Source of the DNA: JBGCEZ01 sp045106735
GTDB taxonomy: Bacteria; Planctomycetota; Phycisphaerae; Phycisphaerales; SM1A02
Length of the DNA: 64,000 nucleotides
Direction: 5' to 3'
Assembly: GCA_045106735.1 (NCBI GenBank)
Contig: JBGCEZ010000015.1
Location: forward strand, 24,256-88,255
In this document: in pieces, positions 17,130 through 25,209 of the stretch
Position numbering within the stretch: position 1 is the stretch's first letter
Layout: each line of letters begins with the position of its first letter
The notes under the pieces: generated by a model
Databases searched by the model: none
What the model saw: the letters and a program-made list of their open reading frames with translations, nothing else
Told to the model about the DNA's origin: nothing
Program-made: the position numbers and the translations under genes

Positions 17130-18288
17130 GACGAATCTCCGCCTCGGTCATCGCCGCGTGATCCGCGTATCCCTCCGGGCCAGCGCCGTAGTACGTCGAC
17201 GGGTCGGCGGCGTTGAGCGGCGCACCGAGTCGCATGCGCCGCGGCAAGTCCGGGTTACTGATGAACAGCGTGCCGAAGGCGACGGCGTCGCAGTGGTCGG
17301 CCGTGAGCCGCGCGGTGGCCAGGTCCTGGTCGTAGCCGCCGTTGGCGATGTACGCCCCGGCAAAGGCCCGCCGGATCGGGGCGATGATCGCATCGTCGCG
17401 CTCGCTGCCGGCGAACGACTCGACCACGTGCAGGTACGCGAGATCGAGTTCGCTGAGTCCCTCCGACAGCGCGGTGAAGGTGGCGCCCGGATTCGAATCC
17501 GAGATGTCGCCGAAGCTGCCGGTGGGCGAGATTCGGTAGCCGGTGCGGCCAGCGCCGACCTCGTCGGCCACCGCTTCGGCCAGCGCGAGCGGCAGCCGCA
17601 AGCGGTTGGCCAGCGAGCCGCCCCAGTCGTCGGTGCGCTGGTTCGATCCGTCGCGCGTGAACTGGTCGATCAGGTAGCCGTTTGCGCCGTGGATCTCGAC
17701 GCCGTCGAATCCGGCCGACATGGCGTTGCGCGCCCCGTCGCGGAAAGCTTCGATGATGCCGGGGATCTCGTCGGCATCGAGAGCGCGGGGTTCCGACACC
17801 GGGACCGGACCGGTCTCGCGGCTCAGCAAGGTTTGGGCGTCGGCCCGAATCGCCGACGGGGCGACGGGGGGCGCGCCGCCGAGCAGGTCGACATGGCTGA
17901 TCCTGCCGACGTGCCAGAGCTGCAGGAAGATCCGGCCGCCTTCGGCGTGGACCGCCTCAGTGACCCGGGACCAGCCGGCGATCTGCTCGGCGGAGTGGAT
18001 GCCCGGCGTATAGGGATAGCCCCGGCCGTGCGGCGAGACCTGGGTTGCCTCCGAAACGATGAGTCCGGCGGAGGCACGTTGGCGGTAGTAGGTCGCGTTG
18101 AGTGCATGCGGCACGTTCCCCGGCTCGAGGGCCCGCGATCGTGTGAGCGGGGCCATGAGGATGCGATTCGGCACCTCGATCTCGCCGAGGGTGAGTGGGC
18201 TGAACAGGCCGGGGGCGGGGGCGCCAGCAGCAACGGCGGCAGCGGCAGCGGCGGTCGAAGCGGCGGAATCGGAGACGGGGTGGGACAC
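17113..18288 (-). CDS. NADH:flavin oxidoreductase, old yellow enzyme family
   Basis: The 391-residue protein is an FMN-dependent ene-reductase of the NemA/OYE type. It shows GLFSPLTLGEIEVPNRILMAPLTRSR-type opening motifs (LFSPLTLGEIEVPNRI, MAPLTRSRA), LQLWHVGRISH, the substrate-binding pair in GVEIHGANGYLIDQF with RTDDWGGSLANR, and a C-terminal VAFGTLFISNPDLP. It would reduce activated C=C bonds. The GTG start has CGGAG 9 nt upstream. An Ala-rich N-terminal stretch of about 20 residues precedes the barrel. Confidence 0.93.
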   Translation of the reverse strand: MSHPVSDSAASTAAAAAAVAAGAPAPGLFSPLTLGEIEVPNRILMAPLTRSRALEPGNVPHALNATYYRQRASAGLIVSEATQVSPHGRGYPYTPGIHSAEQIAGWSRVTEAVHAEGGRIFLQLWHVGRISHVDLLGGAPPVAPSAIRADAQTLLSRETGPVPVSEPRALDADEIPGIIEAFRDGARNAMSAGFDGVEIHGANGYLIDQFTRDGSNQRTDDWGGSLANRLRLPLALAEAVADEVGAGRTGYRISPTGSFGDISDSNPGATFTALSEGLSELDLAYLHVVESFAGSERDDAIIAPIRRAFAGAYIANGGYDQDLATARLTADHCDAVAFGTLFISNPDLPRRMRLGAPLNAADPSTYYGAGPEGYADHAAMTEAEIRRAEGT

Positions 18289-18370
18289 GCGGGGGCTCCG
18301 GGGAGGATCGGATCGAGGCAGTGCCGGGCGATGCGGCAGGGCGGGCAGGCACGCCAGAACGAGGCCGGCC

Positions 18371-18410
18371 AGGACAGGCCAGGACAGGCCAGGACAGGCC
18401 GGGACAGGCC
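18371..18410. repeat. 10-bp tandem repeat
   Basis: Three exact copies and one single-base variant of AGGACAGGCC lie in tandem within the 530-bp non-coding stretch between the reductase gene and tRNA-Val. The rest of 18289-18778 shows no gene or clear signal. Confidence 0.85.
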
Positions 18411-18778
18411 GGGCGAAGACCGGGCGGGGCTGGCCGAGGCGGGCCAAGCCGAGTCGGGTCATCGTGCGGCCGGCCGGCCGGGCGTGGCGGGCGCGGGATG
18501 GTAGTCGGCGAGGAAACTGTTCTATTCCCCGCGCAGCGGCATTCCGCCGGGCGCCTTCGCTTCTGGATCCCCGCTCCCGCGGCGGGGAATCCGCGGTGGA
18601 GAGAATGAGAGAGCGCTCACCAGGGCCGCAGCCGCTCGCCGGCACCTCGGCGTCCGGCGAACGCCGGCCCCGAGGATTGGTGGTCCGGGGCCGTCTTGCG
18701 CCCACGGCCCCGGACCTGATCCGCTTCCCGAGCCCTTGCGAGCCCGTTCGAATCACACCCGCGAGCCGGCGAGAGCCG

Positions 18779-18806
18779 TTGACATTTGGTCGCCGCGGCG
18801 TATCCT
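18779..18806 (+). promoter_or_regulatory. Sigma70-type promoter of tRNA-Val
   Basis: A perfect -35 TTGACA (18779-18784) is followed after 16 bp by TATCCT (18801-18806). The predicted start of transcription falls a few bases before the tRNA at 18819. This is the best consensus promoter in the window. Confidence 0.8.
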
Positions 18807-18818
18807 TCCTGGCTCGAA

Positions 18819-18892
18819 GGTCCATTGGCGCAGTTGGCTAGCGCGCTTGTATGACACACAAGAGGTCACTGGTTCGAGCCCAGTATGGACCA
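18819..18892 (+). tRNA. tRNA-Val (anticodon GAC)
   Basis: The 74-nt sequence folds as a full cloverleaf. The acceptor stem is GGTCCAT/ATGGACC, the D stem GCGC/GCGC with an AGTTGGCTA loop, the anticodon stem CTTGT/ACAAG with loop ATGACAC (anticodon GAC), and the T stem ACTGG/CCAGT with loop TTCGAGC. The 3' CCA is not encoded. It reads valine GUC/GUU codons. Confidence 0.97.
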
Positions 18893-18903
18893 CTTTCGAA
18901 GTG

Positions 18904-18940
18904 CCCCAAGTCCTGTTCACCGCAGGGCTTGGGGTTTTTT
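18904..18940 (+). terminator. Rho-independent terminator of tRNA-Val
   Basis: CCCCAAG (18904-18910) pairs with CTTGGGG (18928-18934), extended by CCTG/CAGG, and is followed directly by T6 (18935-18940). It ends the tRNA transcript and would also limit read-through. Confidence 0.92.
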
Positions 18941-19012
18941 CGTTGATTCGGGCGTGATGCTGGGCCCCACGCCCGATGCCGCTCGGGCGCCTTCGTCCCC
19001 TCCGAGGGGAGC

Positions 19013-19291
19013 TCACCGCCGAGACGCAGACGTGGATTCCACGCGTTCGGCGGCGGCGGCGGACCACACCAGTCCCAGGATCGCCGACAGCAATCCCCAG
19101 GCGAGCCAGGTGGAAAACCGGCCGAGCCCGACGATCTCGCCCAGTTCGACCGCGGCGGGATTGGCGACGACGAAACACACAAGCCACCGCGCGGCCGTGG
19201 CCGGAGTGGCGACGGCCGGTGGGGCCGCTGGGGCCGGTGGGGAGACCGGCGCGTGGCCACCGGGGTGGCGAAACCAGCTGTGGTGCGGCAT
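19013..19291 (-). CDS. Small two-helix membrane protein (hypothetical)
   Basis: The gene is uncertain. The chosen ATG gives 92 residues with a His/Pro-rich start (MPHHSWFRHPGGHAP), a Pro/Ala linker and two hydrophobic segments (ARWLVCFVVANPAAVELG and STWLAWGLLSAILGLVWSA). It ends in a polar tail. No good Shine-Dalgarno sequence lies before it, and the longer frame up to 19567 looks non-coding. It lies between tRNA-Val and the chemoreceptor gene. No family is recognised. Confidence 0.4.
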   Translation of the reverse strand: MPHHSWFRHPGGHAPVSPPAPAAPPAVATPATAARWLVCFVVANPAAVELGEIVGLGRFSTWLAWGLLSAILGLVWSAAAAERVESTSASRR

Positions 19292-19520
19292 TCGGTGCGT
19301 CCCGGAAGGATGCGTGCGGCAAGCGCGAACAGCACCGTCAGGGTACGCAAGGGTTGGAAGGTTGTCAGCCGGTGAACATTCGGTTCGGCGACGGTTGCCG
19401 GCGGAGCCTTGGTTGTCGCCGCGGCCGGATGGCGACCCGAGCCGCGTTCCGTTCGCAATCGGGGCCACGCCCGCAAGAACGCGCGACCCCGCGACCCCAC
19501 GACCCCGCGACCGCTGCCCA

Positions 19521-21524
19521 TCACGCTCGCGTGCGGAATCCGCCGACCAACTCGCCCACCGCCGCACTCTGCTCCGCCGTCAGTGCGGCATCGGCTTCGA
19601 GCTCGCGGCTGCGGACAACGTTCGCCTTGGGAACCTCGGCCGCGCGTTCGATCTCTTGGTTGACCACGGAGAGGTGTTCGAGCTGGCGCTGGGACTCGTC
19701 GCACGCTCGGGCCAGTGCGTCAGCGGAATTGCTGCTGGCTTCAACGATGCCAGTGAGCGATGCGCTGACTTCCTGAGAGATCCGCGATCCATGGCGCGAG
19801 CGGTCGACGGCTCGGTCGATCAAACTTCGCGTTTCGCCGGCGGCGGCGGCGCTTCGCTGCGCCAAGCTGCGAACTTCTTCGGCCACCACCGCGAAGCCCT
19901 TGCCCGCATCGCCGGCTCGGGCCGCTTCGACCGCTGCGTTCAGGGCGAGCAGGTTGGTCTGGAACGCGATCGCTTCGATCGTGTCGACGACCTTGGCCAC
20001 GTCGTCGCTCGATTGATTGATGTCCTGCATCGCTTCCTGCAAGTTGCGCATCGACTCGCGTCCGGTCTCCGCCTGGTCGCGCGTGGTCGCCCCGAGTCCG
20101 GCCGCTTGGACGACTTCGTCCCGAGCGGCGCCGGCCGCGTCGTCCAACTTGCGGGCCAAGCCGCGGATGTCGTCCAAGCCGCTGGCCTGCTCCTCGGCCG
20201 ACTGTCGGATGTGCTCGCCCACGGTCCGGGTCCGGTCGGACGCCTCGCGGATCGTGCCGTTCGTGGATTTGACGCGGCTCACCAGATCTTCAATCCCGCC
20301 GATGAATGAATCCAAGTGCCGGCCCAGATCGCCGAGTTCGTCGTCGGTGCGGACGTCGAGCCGGAACGTCAAATCGCCGTCGCCGCTCGAAAGCTCTTGA
20401 CAACGCGTGGCCAACCGAGAGACCGGTCCCATGACGGCCCGGATCAAGCCGATGCCCATCACCGCGGCGAGCACGCCGATCACGACGGTTGCCCCGATGG
20501 CCGCCGAGCGTGTCGCGGAGGCAGCCGCGTGCAAGGCAGCCGCGTCGACGTTCATGGACTGATCCATCTTCGTCAGCATCGAACGCAGCAAGGCGTTCAC
20601 CTCCGCCGCCGCGGGCGTGACTTCGGTTGAGCAAATCTCGATCGCCGTGTTCCAGGAACTTGCCTGTCGCAGGTCGATCAGAGAAGTGAGCGCCGGATTC
20701 AATGATTCGAGATCCGCGTGCAGCCGCTTCAGTGTCTGGCCCTCGGACGGATCGAAGGCCGTGACGCGCGACTGGGCCACCGTCGCCGCGTCTCGAGCGG
20801 CCTTCGCCGTCCGCCGCAGTTCGGCGGCTTCTGTCTCGGTGCCGTCCATCAAGAACCGCAGCGCCGAAGCTTCCAGGTGCACCAGCGACGACTCGAGCTT
20901 CACCAGCGACTTGTTGGTCGCGATCAGCCTCAGAGGATCCGCAGCGTTGGCGTTGGCGTTGACGTTTGCGTTGGCATCGGCCTCGGCGTTGGATTCCGAA
21001 CCGGCGGAACTCGCGGTCGCGGTCGCGGCGCTCGAGGTGATCCGATTCAGCGAGGCGTCGAGGGTCAACAACGCTTCGGCCAAGAACGGGGCGATGTCGG
21101 TTCGGTACAGCACGTGGGCGGGGTAGTTCTGGGGCTGGTGGGCGACGGCTTCGATTGAGTCCTGGCCGGTGCGATAGTGAGCCAGCAGCTCGTCGAGTCG
21201 CATCAGATCATTTTCCTCGAAACCGACGTCAAGCAGCACGTCGTTGAGCCCGGTTCGAAGTTCGCCGATCTCGTCCCACGCTTCACGTCGCCGTTCGCGC
21301 ATCTCTTCCGTGCCCAAGATGATGTAGCCGCGGTGCGCCGACAGCGCTTCGTGCACCAATGAGTCGAGCTTGAGCATCGTGACCATGCTGGGGACCTCAC
21401 CCGACACCAATCGGTTCTTGATGGTGATTTCGCGTTCGGCCATGATCGTGGTCCACGCTCCGGTGGCGGCCGACACCGCCAACATCGCGCTGAACCCGAG
21501 GATGATCTTCGTCTTGATACGCAT
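19521..21524 (-). CDS. Methyl-accepting chemotaxis protein
   Basis: This 667-residue transmembrane receptor has an N-terminal membrane helix (IILGFSAMLAVSAATGAW), a sensor region of about 300 residues between two helices, the second helix at residues about 333-355 (GATVVIGVLAAVMGIGLI), a HAMP domain and a signalling domain. The signalling domain contains the hairpin tip IAFQTNLLALNAAVEAARAG and GKGFAVVAEEVR. The sensor looks like a four-helix bundle but carries a low-complexity insertion of Asn-Ala dipeptides (20943-20992). GGAG lies 8 nt before the ATG. No che genes are in the window, so it works with a signalling complex encoded elsewhere. Confidence 0.93.
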   Translation of the reverse strand: MRIKTKIILGFSAMLAVSAATGAWTTIMAEREITIKNRLVSGEVPSMVTMLKLDSLVHEALSAHRGYIILGTEEMRERRREAWDEIGELRTGLNDVLLDVGFEENDLMRLDELLAHYRTGQDSIEAVAHQPQNYPAHVLYRTDIAPFLAEALLTLDASLNRITSSAATATASSAGSESNAEADANANVNANANAADPLRLIATNKSLVKLESSLVHLEASALRFLMDGTETEAAELRRTAKAARDAATVAQSRVTAFDPSEGQTLKRLHADLESLNPALTSLIDLRQASSWNTAIEICSTEVTPAAAEVNALLRSMLTKMDQSMNVDAAALHAAASATRSAAIGATVVIGVLAAVMGIGLIRAVMGPVSRLATRCQELSSGDGDLTFRLDVRTDDELGDLGRHLDSFIGGIEDLVSRVKSTNGTIREASDRTRTVGEHIRQSAEEQASGLDDIRGLARKLDDAAGAARDEVVQAAGLGATTRDQAETGRESMRNLQEAMQDINQSSDDVAKVVDTIEAIAFQTNLLALNAAVEAARAGDAGKGFAVVAEEVRSLAQRSAAAAGETRSLIDRAVDRSRHGSRISQEVSASLTGIVEASSNSADALARACDESQRQLEHLSVVNQEIERAAEVPKANVVRSRELEADAALTAEQSAAVGELVGGFRTRA

Positions 21525-21905
21525 GGGAGGCTCCAGATGCTCTCTCTTGGCATCGGCGAGGCCGGGGCCACGCATCGTCCCGGGTGGAAAAACAAGCAGA
21601 TTTTCGTCTCGTAGAACGTGATAGATGGCCAGCCTTGCGGTCAAGCGGGATGCGATGTGCGCCATCCGATCGTCCCGAGAGTGGGTTCTCGCCCTGTGGC
21701 GCACCCGATGCGCGAGGTCGGACACGACCGTTGGCGGGGGCCGATCCAAGCTGGTCACCGCAGCTCAGGCCAAATTCGCCGCAGCGGTCCGGTCATTCAC
21801 GCGTACCATCGACGTCAGCATCCTGCTCGCGGCCACTCGTCGCGGGAGCACGCTGCGCCCGGTCCGGGGCCGCTGCGGGATCGCTGCATTTCTGAGGAGA
21901 ACCCC
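21525..21905. other. Divergent intergenic region
   Basis: The 380-bp stretch separates the chemoreceptor from the secreted protease and should carry both promoters. No strong consensus, repeat or gene was found in it. Only the Shine-Dalgarno sequence GAGGAG before the protease is clear. Confidence 0.45.
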
Positions 21906-24221
21906 GTGACTCGATTTACCCCCTTCCCCCGGGCGGTCATCGCCGGTGGTGCAATGGCGGCCGGCTTTGCCGCGACCCTCGCATCCGCCGAGTTGCATGC
22001 CCCGCTCGCGGCTCCGGCCGCGCTCGTCCCCTTTGAAGACCGAGTGGCCGATGCCTTCGGCGTGTCGGAGGCGGTCGTTTTCGACATGAACTTCGAAGCG
22101 ACGGCCGACGGCATCACCGAGTTCGACGTACCGATCGGAAACGGCGCCGACAGCGCCCGCCTCCGGGTCATGCCGAACAACATCCGTGCCCTCGGCTACC
22201 GGCTTCTTGCCCAGATTGACGATGGGTCGATCGTCGAGGTCGATCCTGGACCGTCGCGTACGGTTCGAGGCGTCGTCGAAGGCGTTCCGGGATCATCCAT
22301 TGCCGGCTCGATGCTCGACAATGGATTCTCGGGCACGATCGTCGGGCTTGATGGCGTCCGTTGGTGGATCGAGCCCGTGTCGACCAATATGGACGGCGTC
22401 GACGCCGACCTGCACGTGCTCTACCGAAACGACTCGGTCATCGACACCGGTCACGTCTGCGGCCTCGCCGCCGAGGTGATCGAGCTCGCGGCCGGTCCTC
22501 GGGCAGTGGTCGGCATGGCCGCCGCCGACGACGCGACCCAGGGCAGTGGGCCACTCACGCTCTGCGTTGCCGAGTTGGCCAGCGAATGCGACTTTGAGTA
22601 CTTCCAGGACTACGGTTCGATCTCGGCGGTGCAGGACCGCGTCGAGCTGGTCGTGAATACGCTCAACCTGCAGTACGAGTCCGAGGTCGGCATCACCCAC
22701 ATGACGACCGGGACCGTGGTCCGAACCAGTCCCAACGATCCCTACACGCAGAGCGACAGCTTTGGCTTGCTCTGCCAGTTCATCAACGAGTGGACGCTCA
22801 ACCAGGGTGACATCCCGCGCGACGTGGCCCAGATGTTCACCGGTCGCGAGATCGATGGCGGCACCATCGGGCGGGCGGCGGAGATCGGCTCGATCTGCGA
22901 GAACAACGGCTGCACCAACTTCCCCTGCGATTGCGGGACGTTCGGCACGAGTGGGTCGTACTGCATCAACCAGTCGGACTTCAACGGCAACTTTGCCAGC
23001 ACCACCGACCTGCACGCCCACGAGCTGGGTCACCTGTGGGACGCGGTTCACTGCAGCTGCCCGAACCACACGATGAACCCGGGCATCACTTCGTCGAACA
23101 CCTTCAACCCGACCGAGACGCGTCCGGACATTGAGGCCTACCGCGAGACGCGGCCCTGCCTTGACTGCCAGGAGATCATCAGCTTCGACTTCCCGAACGG
23201 GCTGCCCGAGTTGCTTGATCCCGCCGGCGGCACGACCGTCCGGGTGGTGGTGACCGATGGCCTGCTCATGGCGATGCCCGATTCGGGTCGTCTCTGGGTG
23301 TCGACCGGTGGCGGGTTCACCTCGACCGACATGATCGAGGTCTCCCCGAACGTCTACGACGCCGTGTTCCCGGCCTTTGATTGCCCGACGAGCGTGAGCT
23401 TCTACGTGAGCGTGGAAGTGCCTGGCGCCGGGACAATCACGGAGCCGGCCGATGCTCCGGGTGTGGCGTTCGCCGCGCTCGCCGCAAACGACGGAGCGGT
23501 CGTCTTCGCCGACGACTTCGAAACCAACCAAGGCTGGTTCGTGACCAACAGTCCCGACCTTGAAGATGGTGCCTGGCAACGCGGAATTCCCGCCGGTGGC
23601 GGCGAACGCGGCGATCCGCCGGTCGACGCCGACGGATCCGGCCGCTGCTACGTGACCGACAACGTCGCCGGCAACAGCGACGTGGATGGCGGCAGCACCA
23701 CGCTGACGTCGCCGATCCTCGATGCATCCTCCGAGGGTGCGATCCTCGAGTACTTCCGCTGGTTCGACAACACGTTTGGGGCGGAGCCGAATCAGGATCC
23801 GTTCCGCGTGGAGTATTCCACCAACGGCGGCGGTACCTGGCAGCTCTTGGAGCTGCTGAGCCCGAGCAGCCCGGAGGCGGCCGGCGGTTGGTTCCGTGTG
23901 CAGTTCGTCCTCGCCGACGTCGGCATCGCCCCGAGTGACCAGTTCCGCGTGCGCTTCATCGCCGTGGACCTTGATCCCGGTTCGGTGGTCGAAGCCGGTG
24001 TCGACGGTGTCCAGATCATCGCCGCAACGTGCGACGGCGACGTGACGCCGTGCCCGGGCGACTTCGACGGCAGCAACGACGTCGGATTCACCGACCTGCT
24101 GCAGCTCCTGTCGGCCTTCGGCCCCTGCGATGGCTGCCCCGAGGACCTGGATGGATCCGGGGCCGTGACGTTCGAGGATCTGCTCGGCATCCTCTCGGCT
24201 TGGGGTCCATGCCCGAAGTAA
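21906..24221 (+). CDS. Secreted zinc metalloprotease with dockerin-like C-terminal repeats
   Basis: The 771-residue protein has a signal peptide (residues 1-28, ending in ASA). A zinc site HELGHLWDAVH (His372, Glu373, His376, His382) matches the HExxHxxGxxH/M12-like class with Trp-Asp in place of the usual Gly region. The catalytic domain is Cys-rich around residues 330-420. A beta-sandwich of about 200 residues follows. Two Ca-binding dockerin-like repeats (DFDGSNDVGFTDLLQLL and DLDGSGAVTFEDLLGIL) close the protein in SAWGPCPK. The GTG has GAGGAG upstream. The tail type is frequent in Phycisphaerae secreted proteins. Confidence 0.85.
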   Translation: MTRFTPFPRAVIAGGAMAAGFAATLASAELHAPLAAPAALVPFEDRVADAFGVSEAVVFDMNFEATADGITEFDVPIGNGADSARLRVMPNNIRALGYRLLAQIDDGSIVEVDPGPSRTVRGVVEGVPGSSIAGSMLDNGFSGTIVGLDGVRWWIEPVSTNMDGVDADLHVLYRNDSVIDTGHVCGLAAEVIELAAGPRAVVGMAAADDATQGSGPLTLCVAELASECDFEYFQDYGSISAVQDRVELVVNTLNLQYESEVGITHMTTGTVVRTSPNDPYTQSDSFGLLCQFINEWTLNQGDIPRDVAQMFTGREIDGGTIGRAAEIGSICENNGCTNFPCDCGTFGTSGSYCINQSDFNGNFASTTDLHAHELGHLWDAVHCSCPNHTMNPGITSSNTFNPTETRPDIEAYRETRPCLDCQEIISFDFPNGLPELLDPAGGTTVRVVVTDGLLMAMPDSGRLWVSTGGGFTSTDMIEVSPNVYDAVFPAFDCPTSVSFYVSVEVPGAGTITEPADAPGVAFAALAANDGAVVFADDFETNQGWFVTNSPDLEDGAWQRGIPAGGGERGDPPVDADGSGRCYVTDNVAGNSDVDGGSTTLTSPILDASSEGAILEYFRWFDNTFGAEPNQDPFRVEYSTNGGGTWQLLELLSPSSPEAAGGWFRVQFVLADVGIAPSDQFRVRFIAVDLDPGSVVEAGVDGVQIIAATCDGDVTPCPGDFDGSNDVGFTDLLQLLSAFGPCDGCPEDLDGSGAVTFEDLLGILSAWGPCPK

Positions 24222-24270
24222 GTGCACGGCACCGTGCTTCTCGGCCGATGATGGCCGAATGAACGACGGC

Positions 24271-24300
24271 GAGGCCGCGGGAAGTGATTCCCGCGGCCTC
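24271..24300. terminator. Strong hairpin terminator between convergent genes
   Basis: Perfect 13-bp arms (24271-24283 and 24288-24300) enclose a GTGA loop. The following plus-strand sequence is T-rich without a pure run. It separates the protease gene from the minus-strand receiver gene. Confidence 0.75.
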
Positions 24301-24361
24301 GTGTCGTTGTGTCATCGTTGCGTCATGCTCGTGTCGTCATTGGGGCCCGCGTGCTCGCGGG

Positions 24362-24760
24362 TCAGCCGATGGACGCGGCCGGCAATTCCACGCCGCTCAT
24401 GATCAAGTCGGCCTCGATGAGATCGATGAGCCGGCTCGTATCGAAGGGCTTGGGCAGGACGGTGACGTTCTCGATCCGGTTCAGGCGGTCCCGGAAGTCG
24501 CCGTGGAACCCACTGACAATCACGATCGGGATCTGGCTGAACGTGCGAACCGTTTGGGCCAGGGCGACGCCATCGCCGGCCGGCATGTTGAGGTCCGTGA
24601 TGATCAAGTCGACGTCTTGTTCCCGGCAAGCGGCGATGCCTTGTGCGCCGGAAGCGGCGGTAATGCAGTGGTAGCCGTGACTGCCGAGTCGAAACGAAAG
24701 GGCTGCGGTCATGCCTTCATCGTTGTCGACGATCAAGATAGTAGGTGCGTCCAGATCCAT
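24362..24760 (-). CDS. Single-domain response regulator (second of pair)
   Basis: The 132-residue protein is a receiver domain only. The acidic pocket is VDND, the phospho-acceptor is Asp56 in IITDLNMP, the switch residue Ser83 is in IVIVSG, and Lys104 is in LPKPF. There is no output domain. The ATG is preceded by GGGAGGG. It is the last gene of a three-gene minus-strand unit after the histidine kinase and another receiver, so it likely passes or receives phosphate in that relay. Confidence 0.92.
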   Translation of the reverse strand: MDLDAPTILIVDNDEGMTAALSFRLGSHGYHCITAASGAQGIAACREQDVDLIITDLNMPAGDGVALAQTVRTFSQIPIVIVSGFHGDFRDRLNRIENVTVLPKPFDTSRLIDLIEADLIMSGVELPAASIG

Positions 24761-24815
24761 GCGAGGTTCCCTCCCCAGGGTGGTGAACAAAGAAGCGCGA
24801 CGGCGAGCGGGGCGT

Positions 24816-25205
24816 TCAGCCGCCGGCCGTGGTCATTGGTGTGGCGGTCAGGTCATTGACCGCATCGAAGATGTCGCGGGAAACAAAGGGCTTGGCGATG
24901 AATCGTGTGCCGCCGGCCAGTGCGGCTCGGCGCCGAGCGACGGGGTCCGATTCCGCCGACAGAAAGATCACCGGGACGTCGTGCAGGTCCGGATCGCGCC
25001 GGAGCCGAATGCACACTTCGAGTCCGTCGATGTCCGGCATGCGAACGTCAAGGATGATGACGTCCGGCACGGACTCCGCCGCGGCTTCCAGTCCGGCCAG
25101 GCCGTTGATCGCGTGGCGCACGGTGTGGCCGGCGGCCTTGAGGCGGGTCATCAGGGCGGCGGTGATGGCCGGTTCGTCGTCGATGATCAGGATGCTCGAT
25201 CGCAT
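24816..25205 (-). CDS. Single-domain response regulator (first of pair)
   Basis: This 129-residue receiver has IIDDEP, phospho-acceptor Asp53 (ILDVRMP), switch Ser83 (FLSAES) and Lys105 (AKPF). It has no output domain. Its start lies 4 nt after the kinase stop, which implies co-translation with the kinase. A CheY-like protein-protein output is likely. Confidence 0.92.
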   Translation of the reverse strand: MRSSILIIDDEPAITAALMTRLKAAGHTVRHAINGLAGLEAAAESVPDVIILDVRMPDIDGLEVCIRLRRDPDLHDVPVIFLSAESDPVARRRAALAGGTRFIAKPFVSRDIFDAVNDLTATPMTTAGG

Positions 25206-25209
25206 GGGG

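Noticed and set aside
18371..18410. CRISPR array.
   Set aside because: The 10-bp units are directly adjacent with no spacers and no cas genes occur in the window.
18819..19600. Integrated element at the tRNA-Val gene.
   Set aside because: No integrase gene, no repeat of the tRNA 3' end downstream and no change in composition were seen.
18838..19704. Long minus-strand frame covering tRNA-Val and its flanks.
   Set aside because: It runs antisense through the tRNA and terminator and has the composition of a shadow frame. Only the short 19013-19291 part is plausible.
19521..21758. Longer chemoreceptor start at 21758.
   Set aside because: The ATG at 21524 has a Shine-Dalgarno sequence and an immediate membrane helix; the upstream extension is Arg/Pro-rich and does not resemble a receptor.
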